Part shown: positions 7,750 through 16,328 of the stretch, one piece after another
Numbering within the stretch: position 1 is the first letter of the stretch
How the letters are laid out: the number at the start of each line of letters is the position of its first letter
Source: Bacillota bacterium
GTDB taxonomy: Bacteria > Bacillota > Clostridia > Christensenellales > SZUA-584
Length of the DNA stretch: 60,642 nucleotides
Assembly: GCA_023415915.1 (NCBI GenBank)
Contig: JAEZIZ010000084.1
Location: 1 to 60,642 of the forward strand
Direction of reading: 5' to 3'
The notes under the pieces: model-generated
What the model saw: the letters and a program-made list of their open reading frames with translations, nothing else
The model's database searches: none
Told to the model about the DNA's origin: nothing
Position numbers and translations under genes: made by a program

Positions 7750-9090
7750 TTATTTCGCGCCCTGTACCGCGTTCATGAATCTTCTCTGATATGATACGAC
7801 CTGGTTCGCCGAAGAGAACCTCGCAAGGTATCCCGGCTCCGCGGTAATTACCAGGCGGTCTATTACGTCCGCAAACTCAGGGTCGGTCACGAGCTTATCG
7901 ATGTCCGGATAGTTGTACGGCCCTTCCATGCTGCATATGATAAGGCGGGTATCCGGAAGGTTGTTGAGCTTCAACATGCGAAGGTTGTGTCTTGCCATAT
8001 CAAGACCGTCGTCGCCTTCCTTATCATTGAAATGACGGTAACGCAGTATATCCTCCGCAAAATGCTTCACATCAACAAGGTCTTTTTCCGCCTCGTTCTT
8101 GCTGAGCATATCGGCGCTGAGCATAAGCGTTCTCAAATCCTCGAGGTGCTTTTTGTCTTTGGATATTTCATAGAACGCGAGCATGTTCCTCATTTTTTCG
8201 GACTGCATAAGCCTGTGCCGTACAAACGTATTGATAAATACGGGCTTCGCCTGAAGCGCCAGCGCGGTCTGATGCGGTTCAAACATCAGCGTATAGTTGA
8301 TCCTGTAACCATGTTCCCTGAGCCTTAGAGCCAGGTTATGGCTGCGGAAAGCGTCCTCGGTTAAGGGCTCGTCAAACCTCTTGCTGAATTTCTTATCCCC
8401 GCTAAGCAGCTCGCCTACGTTTTCTCCGTTGACAGGCCCCATATGCGGTACTTTAACGACCAGCCTGTATTCGGTCAGTATGGCTTTAAACTTTTCGCAT
8501 TCGTCGAGAATTTTATTAAAGTCTTCTTCGAACGGGTTATTAAGCTCCACGCTGATATCGCAGCCCGGCCCCAGTATGCTGCCGATCTCGGTCATTACTT
8601 CTTCAAGCGTTTTGAACTTGTTTCCGACGTTGGCTTTAGGGTTGTTGATAAATAGGTCATATACGATACCCGGATTGCACGTCAGATTTCCGAGCAGCGC
8701 CGATATAGGCGCGATTTCGTACGGGTTTGCGGAATCCGCCGAAAACACCATTTTCGTCGGCCTCTTGATACCGTTTTTATCATAGCTGATATCACGAACC
8801 AGATCAACCGTAAGCACTCCGTCCGGCTCCAGATAGCACTCTATTCTGAATCCGGCGGGCGTTTCGCCTTCAGGTACGTTAAACGTTTTAATAACGTCCT
8901 CAAACCGGGGCGTAAAGCCGATAAACTGAACCAGTCCTTTTAGTTCCCTGTACTCGTCAAAGCTGATGGCTTTGTTCATCACCCTGCCGAATAACTCTTC
9001 CTGGCCTCTCACCGCCGGCGCGCCAAGCGAACGCAGCGTGAAATTCAACCCCGCTCTTCCAAAACAATTCTGTGAGTAATTGACTGTCAT
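7750..9090 (-). CDS. transaldolase-like protein, enlarged and divergent
   Basis: This 446-residue protein has a transaldolase/fructose-6-phosphate aldolase core with large extensions. LTCNPG (N139) matches the TTNPS motif, VVKVP places the Schiff-base lysine at K213, and INYTLMFEPHQTALAL followed by FINTFVRHR matches the later barrel strands. The first 135 and last 150 or so residues have no counterpart that I recognise, and typical family members are 215-340 residues. It directly follows the transketolase C-terminal half (2-base gap) and precedes an aldolase, so a role in rearranging sugar phosphates is expected. The exact substrate is open. Confidence 0.68.
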   Translation of the reverse strand: MTVNYSQNCFGRAGLNFTLRSLGAPAVRGQEELFGRVMNKAISFDEYRELKGLVQFIGFTPRFEDVIKTFNVPEGETPAGFRIECYLEPDGVLTVDLVRDISYDKNGIKRPTKMVFSADSANPYEIAPISALLGNLTCNPGIVYDLFINNPKANVGNKFKTLEEVMTEIGSILGPGCDISVELNNPFEEDFNKILDECEKFKAILTEYRLVVKVPHMGPVNGENVGELLSGDKKFSKRFDEPLTEDAFRSHNLALRLREHGYRINYTLMFEPHQTALALQAKPVFINTFVRHRLMQSEKMRNMLAFYEISKDKKHLEDLRTLMLSADMLSKNEAEKDLVDVKHFAEDILRYRHFNDKEGDDGLDMARHNLRMLKLNNLPDTRLIICSMEGPYNYPDIDKLVTDPEFADVIDRLVITAEPGYLARFSSANQVVSYQRRFMNAVQGAK

Positions 9091-9091
9091 A

Positions 9092-10030
9092 CTACTTCAA
9101 TCCTTTGCTAGTTATTTTAATATTTTCAGCTATCTTCTCACCCGTAAGCCCGTAGTGATCCAACAGCTCTTCGTACGGTCCTGTATTCTTCGCTTTCTCC
9201 CTGACGCCTATAATATGAACAGGCGGCGTATTCGGCAAAGGAGCCAGGCATGTTGCCACCGCGCATCCAAATCCGCCTACAACAGAGTGTTCTTCCACCG
9301 TGAATATCATTTTTACGTTTTTCGCATACGCCTTTACAGTTTCTTCGTCCAGCGGCTTAACGGTCATAAACCCGAGTACTGCGGCGTCTATGCCTTCGCG
9401 CTGAAGTATTTCGGCAGCTTTCTGGGCTTCTTCCACCATAGGCCCTGTAGCAAATATCGCCACGTCTTCGCCGTCTTTCAATATCTCCGCTTTCCCAAGA
9501 AGCAGGTTGCGTCTTTCGGCCTTTACTTCGCGCGCCTGTCTTGGCATTCTGATGTAAACAGGTCCGTTTATCTCCACCGCCATTTTAAGCGCCGCTTTTA
9601 TGTCGCAAGCGTCGCAGGGAGACAGTATCGTCATGTTGGGTATAGTCTGCATCAGCGCTATATCTTCAACCGCCTGATGCGTTGACCCGAGAGTTGAATA
9701 CGCAAGGCCGCCGCCCGAACCGACGAGCTTAACGTTCATGTTCATATATCCCACGTCGTCCCTTACCTGCTCGTAGGCTCTCATTGTGATAAACGGCGTA
9801 ATAACCACGATAAAGGGTATCATGCCCTGTTTGGCAAGAGCTGCGCAAATTCCTATCGCGTTCTGCTCGCTTATTCCCGTTTCCACCGTTCTTTCGGGAT
9901 AGGCTTTAAAAAAGCTCTTCATCCCTCCGCCCGACGCGGAATCGCACGAAACGGCGACTATATTCTTGTTTTCCCCGCCCATCTCCAGAAACGTCTCTTC
10001 AAATGCTTTTCTTGGATCCATACTGCTCAT
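9092..10030 (-). CDS. transketolase, C-terminal subunit
   Basis: This is the pyrimidine-binding and C-terminal part of a thiamine-diphosphate-dependent transketolase encoded as two genes. It has 312 residues. ETGISEQNAIG carries the conserved glutamate that contacts the cofactor, and TVEEHSVVGG lies in the C-terminal region. The ATG at 10030 overlaps the stop of the N-terminal subunit gene (ATGA), which supports 1:1 translation; a GTG 9 bases upstream is less likely. Split transketolases are common in Clostridia, so the split itself is not unusual. Expected reaction: transfer of two-carbon units between ketose and aldose phosphates. Confidence 0.9.
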   Translation of the reverse strand: MSSMDPRKAFEETFLEMGGENKNIVAVSCDSASGGGMKSFFKAYPERTVETGISEQNAIGICAALAKQGMIPFIVVITPFITMRAYEQVRDDVGYMNMNVKLVGSGGGLAYSTLGSTHQAVEDIALMQTIPNMTILSPCDACDIKAALKMAVEINGPVYIRMPRQAREVKAERRNLLLGKAEILKDGEDVAIFATGPMVEEAQKAAEILQREGIDAAVLGFMTVKPLDEETVKAYAKNVKMIFTVEEHSVVGGFGCAVATCLAPLPNTPPVHIIGVREKAKNTGPYEELLDHYGLTGEKIAENIKITSKGLK

Positions 10031-10869
10031 TTTGCCCACCTTTTTTCCGCCTGTTCTATTTCCTTAAGCGCTTTCTCCGCTTCTTCTTTATCCGGATGCC
10101 AATGGTGATAGGCAACGTTATCCTCCATGAAGGAAATGCCGCAGCCCTTTCTTGTTTTTGCCACTATCATCGACGGCTTGCCGGCTTCAAAAGGCACGGC
10201 TTTGAGCGCATCATACAGTGCGCCCACATCATGGCCGTCCACAGACTTAACGCTCCATCCGAACGCCGAGTAACGCTCTTCAAAGCTGCTGGGCTTGCAT
10301 ATCTGCGCCGTTCTGCCGTTTATCTGCAGCCCGTTTTCGTCGATTATCGCGATGAGATTATCAAGCTTGTTGTGCGCGGCAAACGAAGCGGCTTCCCAGT
10401 TGGAACCTTCTCCCTGCTCACCGTCTCCCATAAGCACGTACGTCTTGTAGTCAAGCCCTTTCATTTTCGCGGCGATGGCAAACCCGCAACCCAGCGGCAG
10501 GCCATGGCCAAGAGAACCTGTGCTGAACTCGATGCCCGGAAGCTTTGTCGCATCGGGATGTCCGGGCACCGGCGAATTCAGCATGTTGTATGTATCAAGC
10601 ACAGAGCGGTCTATGATTCCTTTTTCTACCAGCGCTGCGTATATGGCAAGGCATTTATGCCCGGCGCTCAGTAAAAACTTGTCGTTGTTAATGTCGCCCG
10701 GATTATCCTTGTCGATATTCATTATTCCAAGGTATAATACCGAGAGTATGTCGGCACATGAGAGCGCGGGCCCGCCGTGGCCTTCTCCGTTATTTACGAT
10801 GGTATTGACAATATGCTTTCTGATGTTATGAGCGCCTCTTTCCAGAGCGCTTATGTCACTTTGCAGCAT
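10027..10869 (-). CDS. transketolase, N-terminal (ThDP-binding) subunit
   Basis: This 280-residue subunit holds the diphosphate-binding half: GDGEQGEGSNWEAA is the ThDP/metal motif, NNGEGHGGPALSCADILSVLY is the N-terminal signature region, and GHGLPLGCG lies in the active-site region. I choose the ATG at 10869, preceded by an AGGGGGC site; the frame continues upstream to 10941 but overlaps the RpiB-like gene and adds basic residues with no family match. It overlaps the end of the RpiB-like gene by 14 bp and the C-terminal subunit by 4 bp. Confidence 0.9.
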   Translation of the reverse strand: MLQSDISALERGAHNIRKHIVNTIVNNGEGHGGPALSCADILSVLYLGIMNIDKDNPGDINNDKFLLSAGHKCLAIYAALVEKGIIDRSVLDTYNMLNSPVPGHPDATKLPGIEFSTGSLGHGLPLGCGFAIAAKMKGLDYKTYVLMGDGEQGEGSNWEAASFAAHNKLDNLIAIIDENGLQINGRTAQICKPSSFEERYSAFGWSVKSVDGHDVGALYDALKAVPFEAGKPSMIVAKTRKGCGISFMEDNVAYHHWHPDKEEAEKALKEIEQAEKRWAK

Positions 10870-11323
10870 GTTTTGCCCCCTGTTCCGCTTCGATGGCATA
10901 TATCTCCTGTACTTTGGGGTATGAGCGGCTGTTCGGGTCAAACTTTAATTCGAGCCACAGGCCGACCAGCGACTCTACGGTTTTAGGCCCGACAACAAGC
11001 GCGCCGATGCACATGGTGTTGCAGTTGTTGCTGAGAATAGAGCGTTCCGTCGAGTAGACGTCGTGGCAGACAGCGGCGTAAGCGCCTTCCATTTTGTTTG
11101 CCGTAAGCGCCATGCCAATGCCCGTGCCGCATATCAGTATGCACCTGTCGCAGGCTTTTTCTTTCATTTGACGTATGGCCTTATAAGCAACCGTTGGGTA
11201 GTTTATTGTTTCCCCTTCAGAAACGCCCGCGTCGAAAAATTCATGGCCCTTCTTCGAAAAGGTATCTATTATCATCTGCTTGTAGGCAATACCCAGTTCG
11301 TCACATCCTATCGATATCTTCAT
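10856..11323 (-). CDS. RpiB/LacAB-family sugar-phosphate isomerase
   Basis: This 155-residue aldose-ketose isomerase is of the RpiB/LacA/LacB family. C65 in CGTGIGMALTANK is the catalytic base position and NNCNTMCIGALVVG is the later conserved stretch. The N-terminal motif reads GCDELG, with glutamate where RpiB usually has histidine (SDHAG), so the sugar may differ from ribose 5-phosphate; tetrose and pentose phosphate isomerases of this family are known. The ATG at 11323 is preferred over a TTG at 11347. It overlaps the upstream aldolase gene by 23 bp, so the genes are one transcript. Confidence 0.82.
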   Translation of the reverse strand: MKISIGCDELGIAYKQMIIDTFSKKGHEFFDAGVSEGETINYPTVAYKAIRQMKEKACDRCILICGTGIGMALTANKMEGAYAAVCHDVYSTERSILSNNCNTMCIGALVVGPKTVESLVGLWLELKFDPNSRSYPKVQEIYAIEAEQGAKHAAK

Positions 11324-12230
11324 AGCTTTCTTCAACTCCCTTTTCAATCTCGTATGCTTTTCTGATTTCCTGTTTTTGCGCGTCTGTCAGCGGCAGCAGA
11401 GGCAGTCTCGGCTCTCCTCCGAAGAATCCCGCAAGGTCCATCGCATATTTCACGCCCGGCACGCCGTACTTTGAAACGCCCAAGCGATTGATCATTTTGA
11501 TGCTTTCGCTGAGTTGCTCGGCCTCGCTTGTTCTGCCCTTAATGTAAAGGCGATAGAGCTGTATGCATATTTGCGGCCAGTAAATCGCCATAGACAGCGT
11601 AGCCCCAACGGCGCCCTGCGCAAGGTCTCTGTAGCAGGTCTGCGATTTTCCCGCGTGGTAATAGAATTCCTGCCCTTGCGACGCGGCCGTGTATACCGAG
11701 AGCTCCCTGCCGGACGAGTTCTTCATCCCGACGATATTTTCGTGCCTGCTCAATACGGAAATCACATAAGGCGAAACTTCCACCCCCGCCGCGTACTCGG
11801 GAGAGTTGTATATCAATATCGGTATTGGCGACTCGTCCGCTACTTTCAAATAATAAGCGATCATATTTTCGTCCTTCATATGCTTTGCAAAGTAATAAGG
11901 TGTGATTACGCTTGCGATGTCTATGCCGTACTTTACAAGGCTTTTGATGAAGCGGACGGTCGCCTCTGCCGACTCTCTCCCCACTCCTGCCACTATCGGT
12001 CTGTCGGCTTTCTTGTTCTCAATAATTGTCTCTACAACTCTGTATGTCTCTTTCTCTGTCAACCCCAGATATTCGCCGTTTCCCCCCAATACCATATAGC
12101 CGCCCAGATCGAACTCGTTGTATTTTTCGATATTTGACGCGAGGCAGGAAATACTCACTTCTCCCTTAATAAACGGTGTTGTAATAGACGGGAAGATGCC
12201 GCTCAATATGCTTTTATAATCACGTTTCAT
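11301..12230 (-). CDS. DHDPS/NAL-family class I aldolase, copy 2
   Basis: This is a second, diverged aldolase of the same family as the one at 6848-7735, about 309 residues. The Schiff-base lysine is near residue 170 (VGMKNSSG) and the tyrosine near 141 (LIYNSPEY); the loop reads GGNGE. Both copies end in MDLAGxxGGxPRLPLLPL, so they are clearly paralogues. It is the first gene after the spacer downstream of the GntR regulator. Three ATGs are close together; I choose the third (12230), nine bases after AAGGAAGG, with 12239 the alternative. Two paralogues in one operon suggest two sugar-acid substrates or a hetero-oligomer. Confidence 0.83.
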   Translation of the reverse strand: MKRDYKSILSGIFPSITTPFIKGEVSISCLASNIEKYNEFDLGGYMVLGGNGEYLGLTEKETYRVVETIIENKKADRPIVAGVGRESAEATVRFIKSLVKYGIDIASVITPYYFAKHMKDENMIAYYLKVADESPIPILIYNSPEYAAGVEVSPYVISVLSRHENIVGMKNSSGRELSVYTAASQGQEFYYHAGKSQTCYRDLAQGAVGATLSMAIYWPQICIQLYRLYIKGRTSEAEQLSESIKMINRLGVSKYGVPGVKYAMDLAGFFGGEPRLPLLPLTDAQKQEIRKAYEIEKGVEESYEDIDRM

Positions 12231-12317
12231 TCTCATCATCCTTCCTTAAGACTTAGAGTACGCGGCGATTCTTTCCCATCGTTTACATCAATCTTCCAAT
12301 ATTCCCAATGCTGTATC

Positions 12318-12347
12318 TACTAGTATGAAGCGTTTTATACTTGTATA
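12318..12347. promoter_or_regulatory. paired palindromes, candidate GntR operators
   Basis: TACTAGTA (12318-12325) and TATAC-tt-GTATA (12336-12347) are perfect palindromes 10 bp apart, in the AT-rich spacer ahead of the aldolase-isomerase-transketolase genes. The ATAC/GTAT half-site recurs at 12402-12415 and 28151-28174. Binding by the adjacent GntR/UTRA protein is an inference. Confidence 0.4.
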
Positions 12348-12401
12348 TATAGGCTTGCGTATAAAAACGCCCGGCAAATGCACGTACCCTTGCCTCATTT
12401 G

Positions 12402-12415
12402 GCATACCGGTATGC
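12402..12415. promoter_or_regulatory. 14-bp perfect palindrome, candidate operator
   Basis: GCATACCGGTATGC is a perfect 14-bp palindrome between gntR and the downstream aldolase gene. It could be an operator sharing ATAC/GTAT half-sites with 12336-12347. It lacks a T run of its own, so a terminator is less likely. Confidence 0.4.
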
Positions 12416-12454
12416 ATTGCAGTTTACATGTATATAACTCCAGGCTTAAATTTT

Positions 12455-13192
12455 TTAGCCGTTGCCATTCTGCCCGTGTTCCAGACGGAGCTTGATCTTG
12501 TCCCCTCTGAAAACAACCTTGGAATACTCGATGGGTACCTGGTTGGAGTTATATACGCGATTCTCCAGCAACAGCAGCGGAAACGAAGTGCTTACTCCCA
12601 AAAGCTCCGCCTCTTCCGCGGACGCGGTGATAGACTCGAGCGTTTCCACCTGCCTTGCTATACGGCAGTTATATTCATCCGTCAATATGTCGCAAAGCTG
12701 CTTCCCTTCAAGGTCCTGCCGCTCCAGGTCAGGAGATACCTCCTGGGGTATATAAGAAGTATGAACACTTAACGGAACCCCTTTGACATAACGTATTCGT
12801 TTGACAAGATATGCGGTCGCTCCCGGCTTAATCTCCAGCAGCTTTGCAATACGCGTAGACGTCGAAACGAGCTCGGCCGTTAACAGCTTTGTCTCCGTCT
12901 CGTACCCCATTCTTTCAAGCTGCTCACGTATCCCCATCCAGGATAGCGGGCTGCTCTCTATCTTCGCTTCCGACACATAAGTGCCTTTCCCCGGAACGCG
13001 ATACAGCAGGCCCGCCATGACCAGGCGATTCAGAACCGAACGGACCGTCATCCGGCTTATACCGTAAGTCCTGCTCAGCTCATTCTCCGAAGGTATCATG
13101 GAATTAAGCGGCCACTCCTCATTGTCAATTTTATGCCTGACACTCTCTTCAAACTGAACGTATAGTGGCGTAGGGCTATTTTTATCCAGCAT
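12455..13192 (-). CDS. GntR-family regulator with UTRA domain (HutC type)
   Basis: This 245-residue transcription factor has an N-terminal winged helix (about 1-75; IPSENELSRTYGISRMTVRSVLNRLVMAGLLYRVPGKGTYV is the canonical helix-turn-helix region) and a C-terminal UTRA ligand-binding domain (about 95-240, with ETLESITASAEEAELLGV). UTRA members usually bind sugar phosphates or amino-acid derivatives and repress neighbouring catabolic genes. Its position inside the sugar block, with its own promoter and palindromes on the downstream side, makes it the likely local regulator. The ligand is unknown. Confidence 0.9.
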   Translation of the reverse strand: MLDKNSPTPLYVQFEESVRHKIDNEEWPLNSMIPSENELSRTYGISRMTVRSVLNRLVMAGLLYRVPGKGTYVSEAKIESSPLSWMGIREQLERMGYETETKLLTAELVSTSTRIAKLLEIKPGATAYLVKRIRYVKGVPLSVHTSYIPQEVSPDLERQDLEGKQLCDILTDEYNCRIARQVETLESITASAEEAELLGVSTSFPLLLLENRVYNSNQVPIEYSKVVFRGDKIKLRLEHGQNGNG

Positions 13193-13228
13193 ACAGATTC
13201 CCCTTCATACTAATGGCATATTATATCA

Positions 13229-13257
13229 ATTATATAGTAGAACATTATTTTTGTCTA
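13229..13257 (-). promoter_or_regulatory. sigma-A promoter of gntR
   Basis: The minus strand has TAGACA (13252-13257), a 17-base spacer and TATAAT (13229-13234), about 37 bases before the gntR start. A CAATTATATA element occurs twice, near 13228 and 13276, and may be regulatory. Confidence 0.7.
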
Positions 13258-13338
13258 ATGTATCATATTTATTCAATTATATAACACTTCACCAACCGGA
13301 TGTATAGCCCTGTTACAAAATATCGTCCAGATGCAAGA

Positions 13339-14868
13339 TCATTCCGATATACGGTCAAACAACGGCTTCATTACCGGCACGGTATCGGCGTATATCCCAT
13401 AGAGCTCATCATAAACCGCCTTATTCTTCGTTTGAGGCTCGTTGACCGTCTCAGTCTTAAGATTATTGCATGCTTCTTTTAAGCTGCTCCATATCCCTGC
13501 GCCGACGCCCGCCACCATGCACGCGCCGTATGCTCCGCCTTCGCTTGCGCCGCTTACGGTATAAACCGGCAGCTGGAAAATATCGCTGAGTATCTGCCGC
13601 CAGAGATCCGCTTTGCTGCCTCCGCCCGACACGATTATCTTTTCCATCCTGATTGGCTTAAGCTTTAGTATGCTTTCACTTATAAGCCTCATGCCGTAGG
13701 TGACGCCTTCCATTACCGAACGGCTTATATCGCCTTTTCCGTGGCCTTGCGTCAGCCCTATAAAGCACGCCCTCAAATTCGGATCGGAGTACGGGCAGCG
13801 TTCTCCCGAAAGATACGGCAGATATATTAGCCGCTTTGCACCCGCAGGCGATTGTTTTGCCGCCTCGTTCATTATCTGGTAAGGATCCACACCTTTTTGC
13901 TTCGCAAGACTCATCTCGCTTTCGCAAAGCGTGTTACGGTACCATTGATAGCTTCCGCCGCCTGCCAGCATCACGCCCATTATGTGATAAAGGTCCTTCT
14001 GGTTATTGCAGAAAAACTGCAGCGTTCCTCCGTTGTTTTTCAGGTACTGCGACATGCCCATCGCGACAATACCGGCCGTGCCTATCGTAAGCCCCAGTAT
14101 GCCTTCCTCGATAAGACCCATACCCGTCGTTTGTATAACGCTGTCTCCGCCGCCGCCCACCACGGGCGTACCTTCGGCAAGTCCCGTAGCCCCGGCTGCC
14201 TCGGCGTGCACCGTGCCGGTGACGACGTCGGATTCCACCGCCTCGGGGAAAATATCCTTTGGCAGCCCTAAGATGTCCAGCAGTTCATACGACCACTCGC
14301 GTTTTTTAATGTCGAAAAACCCTGTACCCGACGCGTCCGAAACGTCCGTATAGAAGTTGCCGGAGAGCTTAAAGCGTATATAGTCTTTGGGCAATATCGC
14401 TCTTACCATTGCGGCGTAATTCTCAGGCTCGACTTCACGAAGCCATAATATCTTGCCGCCCTGATAGCCCGGAAGCAGGTTGTTGTTGGTATATTTCACC
14501 AGCTCGTCAATGCCTCCGAGCTTGTCCAACACATCCTGGCATTGCTTTGCGCAGCGCTGGTCGTTCCAAAGGAAGGCGCGGCGTATCACGTTGTTGTTTT
14601 TATCCATTGCTACCAGCCCGTGCATCTGCCCGGAGAGGCTTACGGCCTTAATCTCATTGTTCTTAAGGCCGCTTTTCTGTATAGCCTTTCTCATGCTGGT
14701 ATACGCTCCGAGCCACCAGTCCTCCGGGTCCTGTTCATTCCAGCCAGGCTTTGGAGAATATAAAGGGTATTCCTCGGTAGCGGCAGATACCACAGCGCCG
14801 TTTTCATCCACTATGATGGACTTGCATCCGCTCGTGCCAATGTCCATAGCAGCGACATATTGTTTCAT
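13339..14868 (-). CDS. xylB: xylulokinase
   Basis: This 509-residue FGGY-family carbohydrate kinase phosphorylates a ketopentose, probably D-xylulose to xylulose 5-phosphate, using ATP. The N-terminal ATPase motif MDIGTSGCKSIIVD, SGQMHG at 79-84 (characteristic of xylulokinase), LSGERCPY and the adenosine-binding ASEGGAYGA segment are visible. Its length fits the family. It follows the aldehyde dehydrogenase by 18 bp and precedes the gntR promoter region. With the sorbitol/xylitol-type dehydrogenase upstream it would feed pentulose into the transketolase encoded downstream. Related FGGY kinases for other ketoses cannot be excluded. Confidence 0.86.
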   Translation of the reverse strand: MKQYVAAMDIGTSGCKSIIVDENGAVVSAATEEYPLYSPKPGWNEQDPEDWWLGAYTSMRKAIQKSGLKNNEIKAVSLSGQMHGLVAMDKNNNVIRRAFLWNDQRCAKQCQDVLDKLGGIDELVKYTNNNLLPGYQGGKILWLREVEPENYAAMVRAILPKDYIRFKLSGNFYTDVSDASGTGFFDIKKREWSYELLDILGLPKDIFPEAVESDVVTGTVHAEAAGATGLAEGTPVVGGGGDSVIQTTGMGLIEEGILGLTIGTAGIVAMGMSQYLKNNGGTLQFFCNNQKDLYHIMGVMLAGGGSYQWYRNTLCESEMSLAKQKGVDPYQIMNEAAKQSPAGAKRLIYLPYLSGERCPYSDPNLRACFIGLTQGHGKGDISRSVMEGVTYGMRLISESILKLKPIRMEKIIVSGGGSKADLWRQILSDIFQLPVYTVSGASEGGAYGACMVAGVGAGIWSSLKEACNNLKTETVNEPQTKNKAVYDELYGIYADTVPVMKPLFDRISE

Positions 14869-14886
14869 TTTGCCACCTCACTGATA

Positions 14887-16326
14887 CTATATAATCCTGA
14901 GACGCACATGCTTTACATGGAAATACTCGCGAAGCCCTTCCGGACCGTGCTCATGACCGAATCCCGATTCCTTCCAGCCGCCGTACGGCGCGTTGATAAC
15001 GCCCGCGTCGACATTGTTAATCGCAACGTTGCCCGACTCAAGCTTAAGCGCGCATGTGTGTGCGGTGGTAAGATTCTGCGTAAACACTATGGAAGCGAGC
15101 CCGTACACGCAATCGTTGGCAAGCCTTAAAGCTTCATCGAGATCTTTAAAAGGCATAACGCCTACCGCGGGCCCGAACGTCTCTTCCGTCATTATTTTCA
15201 TATCGTGATTAACGTCCGCGAGTATTGTCGGCTTATACCAGTATCCGTTTTCAAAACCGGGAATTGTAGGCGCCTCGCCGCCTGTCAGCAATCTAGCGCC
15301 CTTTTCAATCGCGTCGCGCACATGCTCGCTCACCGTACGCACGCCGGCAGCCGTGCACATTGGCCCCAAATTCACGTCCTCGTTAAGCCCGTCGCCGATT
15401 GTGAGCTTCTCGGTCTCTTCCTTGAATCTTTTAAGGAACTCATCATATATGTCCTGTTCGACGTATATACGGTTAATAGCTATGCATATCTGCCCCATGT
15501 TCCTGAACGAGCGCCGCACCGCGCCTTTTACGGCAGCGTCTAAGTCGCAGTCCTTGAACACCAGCATGGGCAGGCTGCCGCCCAGCTCCATCGAGCTCTT
15601 GCGCAGTGTTTCCACGCACGAACCAAACACCGTTTTCCCCACTTTGGTCGAACCTGTGAAGGCTATCTTTTTAATCTTCGGGTTTTCGAGCAGCCAGCTT
15701 CCCATCTCGCGGCCCGCGCCTGTAAGCGCATTGAGAACGCCCGCGGGCACACCCGCCTTCACGAGGCAGTCAAGGAACATTAAAGGGCTCAGCGGCGTCT
15801 CGGAAGGCAGCTTGCAGACAAGCGTGCACCCTGAAACCAGCGCCGCGCCCACCTTCCAGGCGAGCAGCTCTATAGGATAATTCCACGGGGATATTGCGGC
15901 GCATACTCCGATAGGCTGGTATATCACCATGCTTGTGGTGCTTTCGTCCTCATTCGCTATTATTCTTCCGTATACGCGTTCTCCCTCTTCCGCGTAATAG
16001 CGAAGTATATCGGCGCCTTTTTGTACCTCGCCTATGGCTTCGGCAGCAGGTTTGCCCTGTTCCCGGCTCATCGTTCTTCCTATAGCTTCCTTGTTTTCCT
16101 GGACTATAAGGCTGGCCTTTCTCAGTATTGCCGAGCGTTTGAATACATTCAGCTCGGACCAGCTTTTAAACGCACTGTCAGCCGCGTTTACAGCGTCCTC
16201 GACATCCTTCCTCGTTGCCTTGGGCACATTGGAAAAAGGCTGGGCAGTCCGGGGGTCGACAACGGGAAACGTCTGGCCGTCAGCAGCATTCTTCCACTCC
16301 CCGTTTATCAGCATTTTTTCGATCAT
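14887..16326 (-). CDS. NAD(P)-dependent aldehyde dehydrogenase
   Basis: This 479-residue protein of the ALDH superfamily oxidises an aldehyde to its acid. The nucleophile is C281 (NMGQIC), the general base E247 (MELGGS), the PWNYP motif is at 147-151, and FTGSTKVGK is the cofactor loop. The sequence is closest in feel to succinate-semialdehyde, glycolaldehyde and lactaldehyde dehydrogenases. In this operon the expected substrate is a short aldehyde such as glycolaldehyde released by a sugar-acid aldolase, which is an inference. The stop of the upstream cupin gene is 2 bp away. Confidence 0.87.
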   Translation of the reverse strand: MIEKMLINGEWKNAADGQTFPVVDPRTAQPFSNVPKATRKDVEDAVNAADSAFKSWSELNVFKRSAILRKASLIVQENKEAIGRTMSREQGKPAAEAIGEVQKGADILRYYAEEGERVYGRIIANEDESTTSMVIYQPIGVCAAISPWNYPIELLAWKVGAALVSGCTLVCKLPSETPLSPLMFLDCLVKAGVPAGVLNALTGAGREMGSWLLENPKIKKIAFTGSTKVGKTVFGSCVETLRKSSMELGGSLPMLVFKDCDLDAAVKGAVRRSFRNMGQICIAINRIYVEQDIYDEFLKRFKEETEKLTIGDGLNEDVNLGPMCTAAGVRTVSEHVRDAIEKGARLLTGGEAPTIPGFENGYWYKPTILADVNHDMKIMTEETFGPAVGVMPFKDLDEALRLANDCVYGLASIVFTQNLTTAHTCALKLESGNVAINNVDAGVINAPYGGWKESGFGHEHGPEGLREYFHVKHVRLRII

Positions 16327-16328
16327 TA

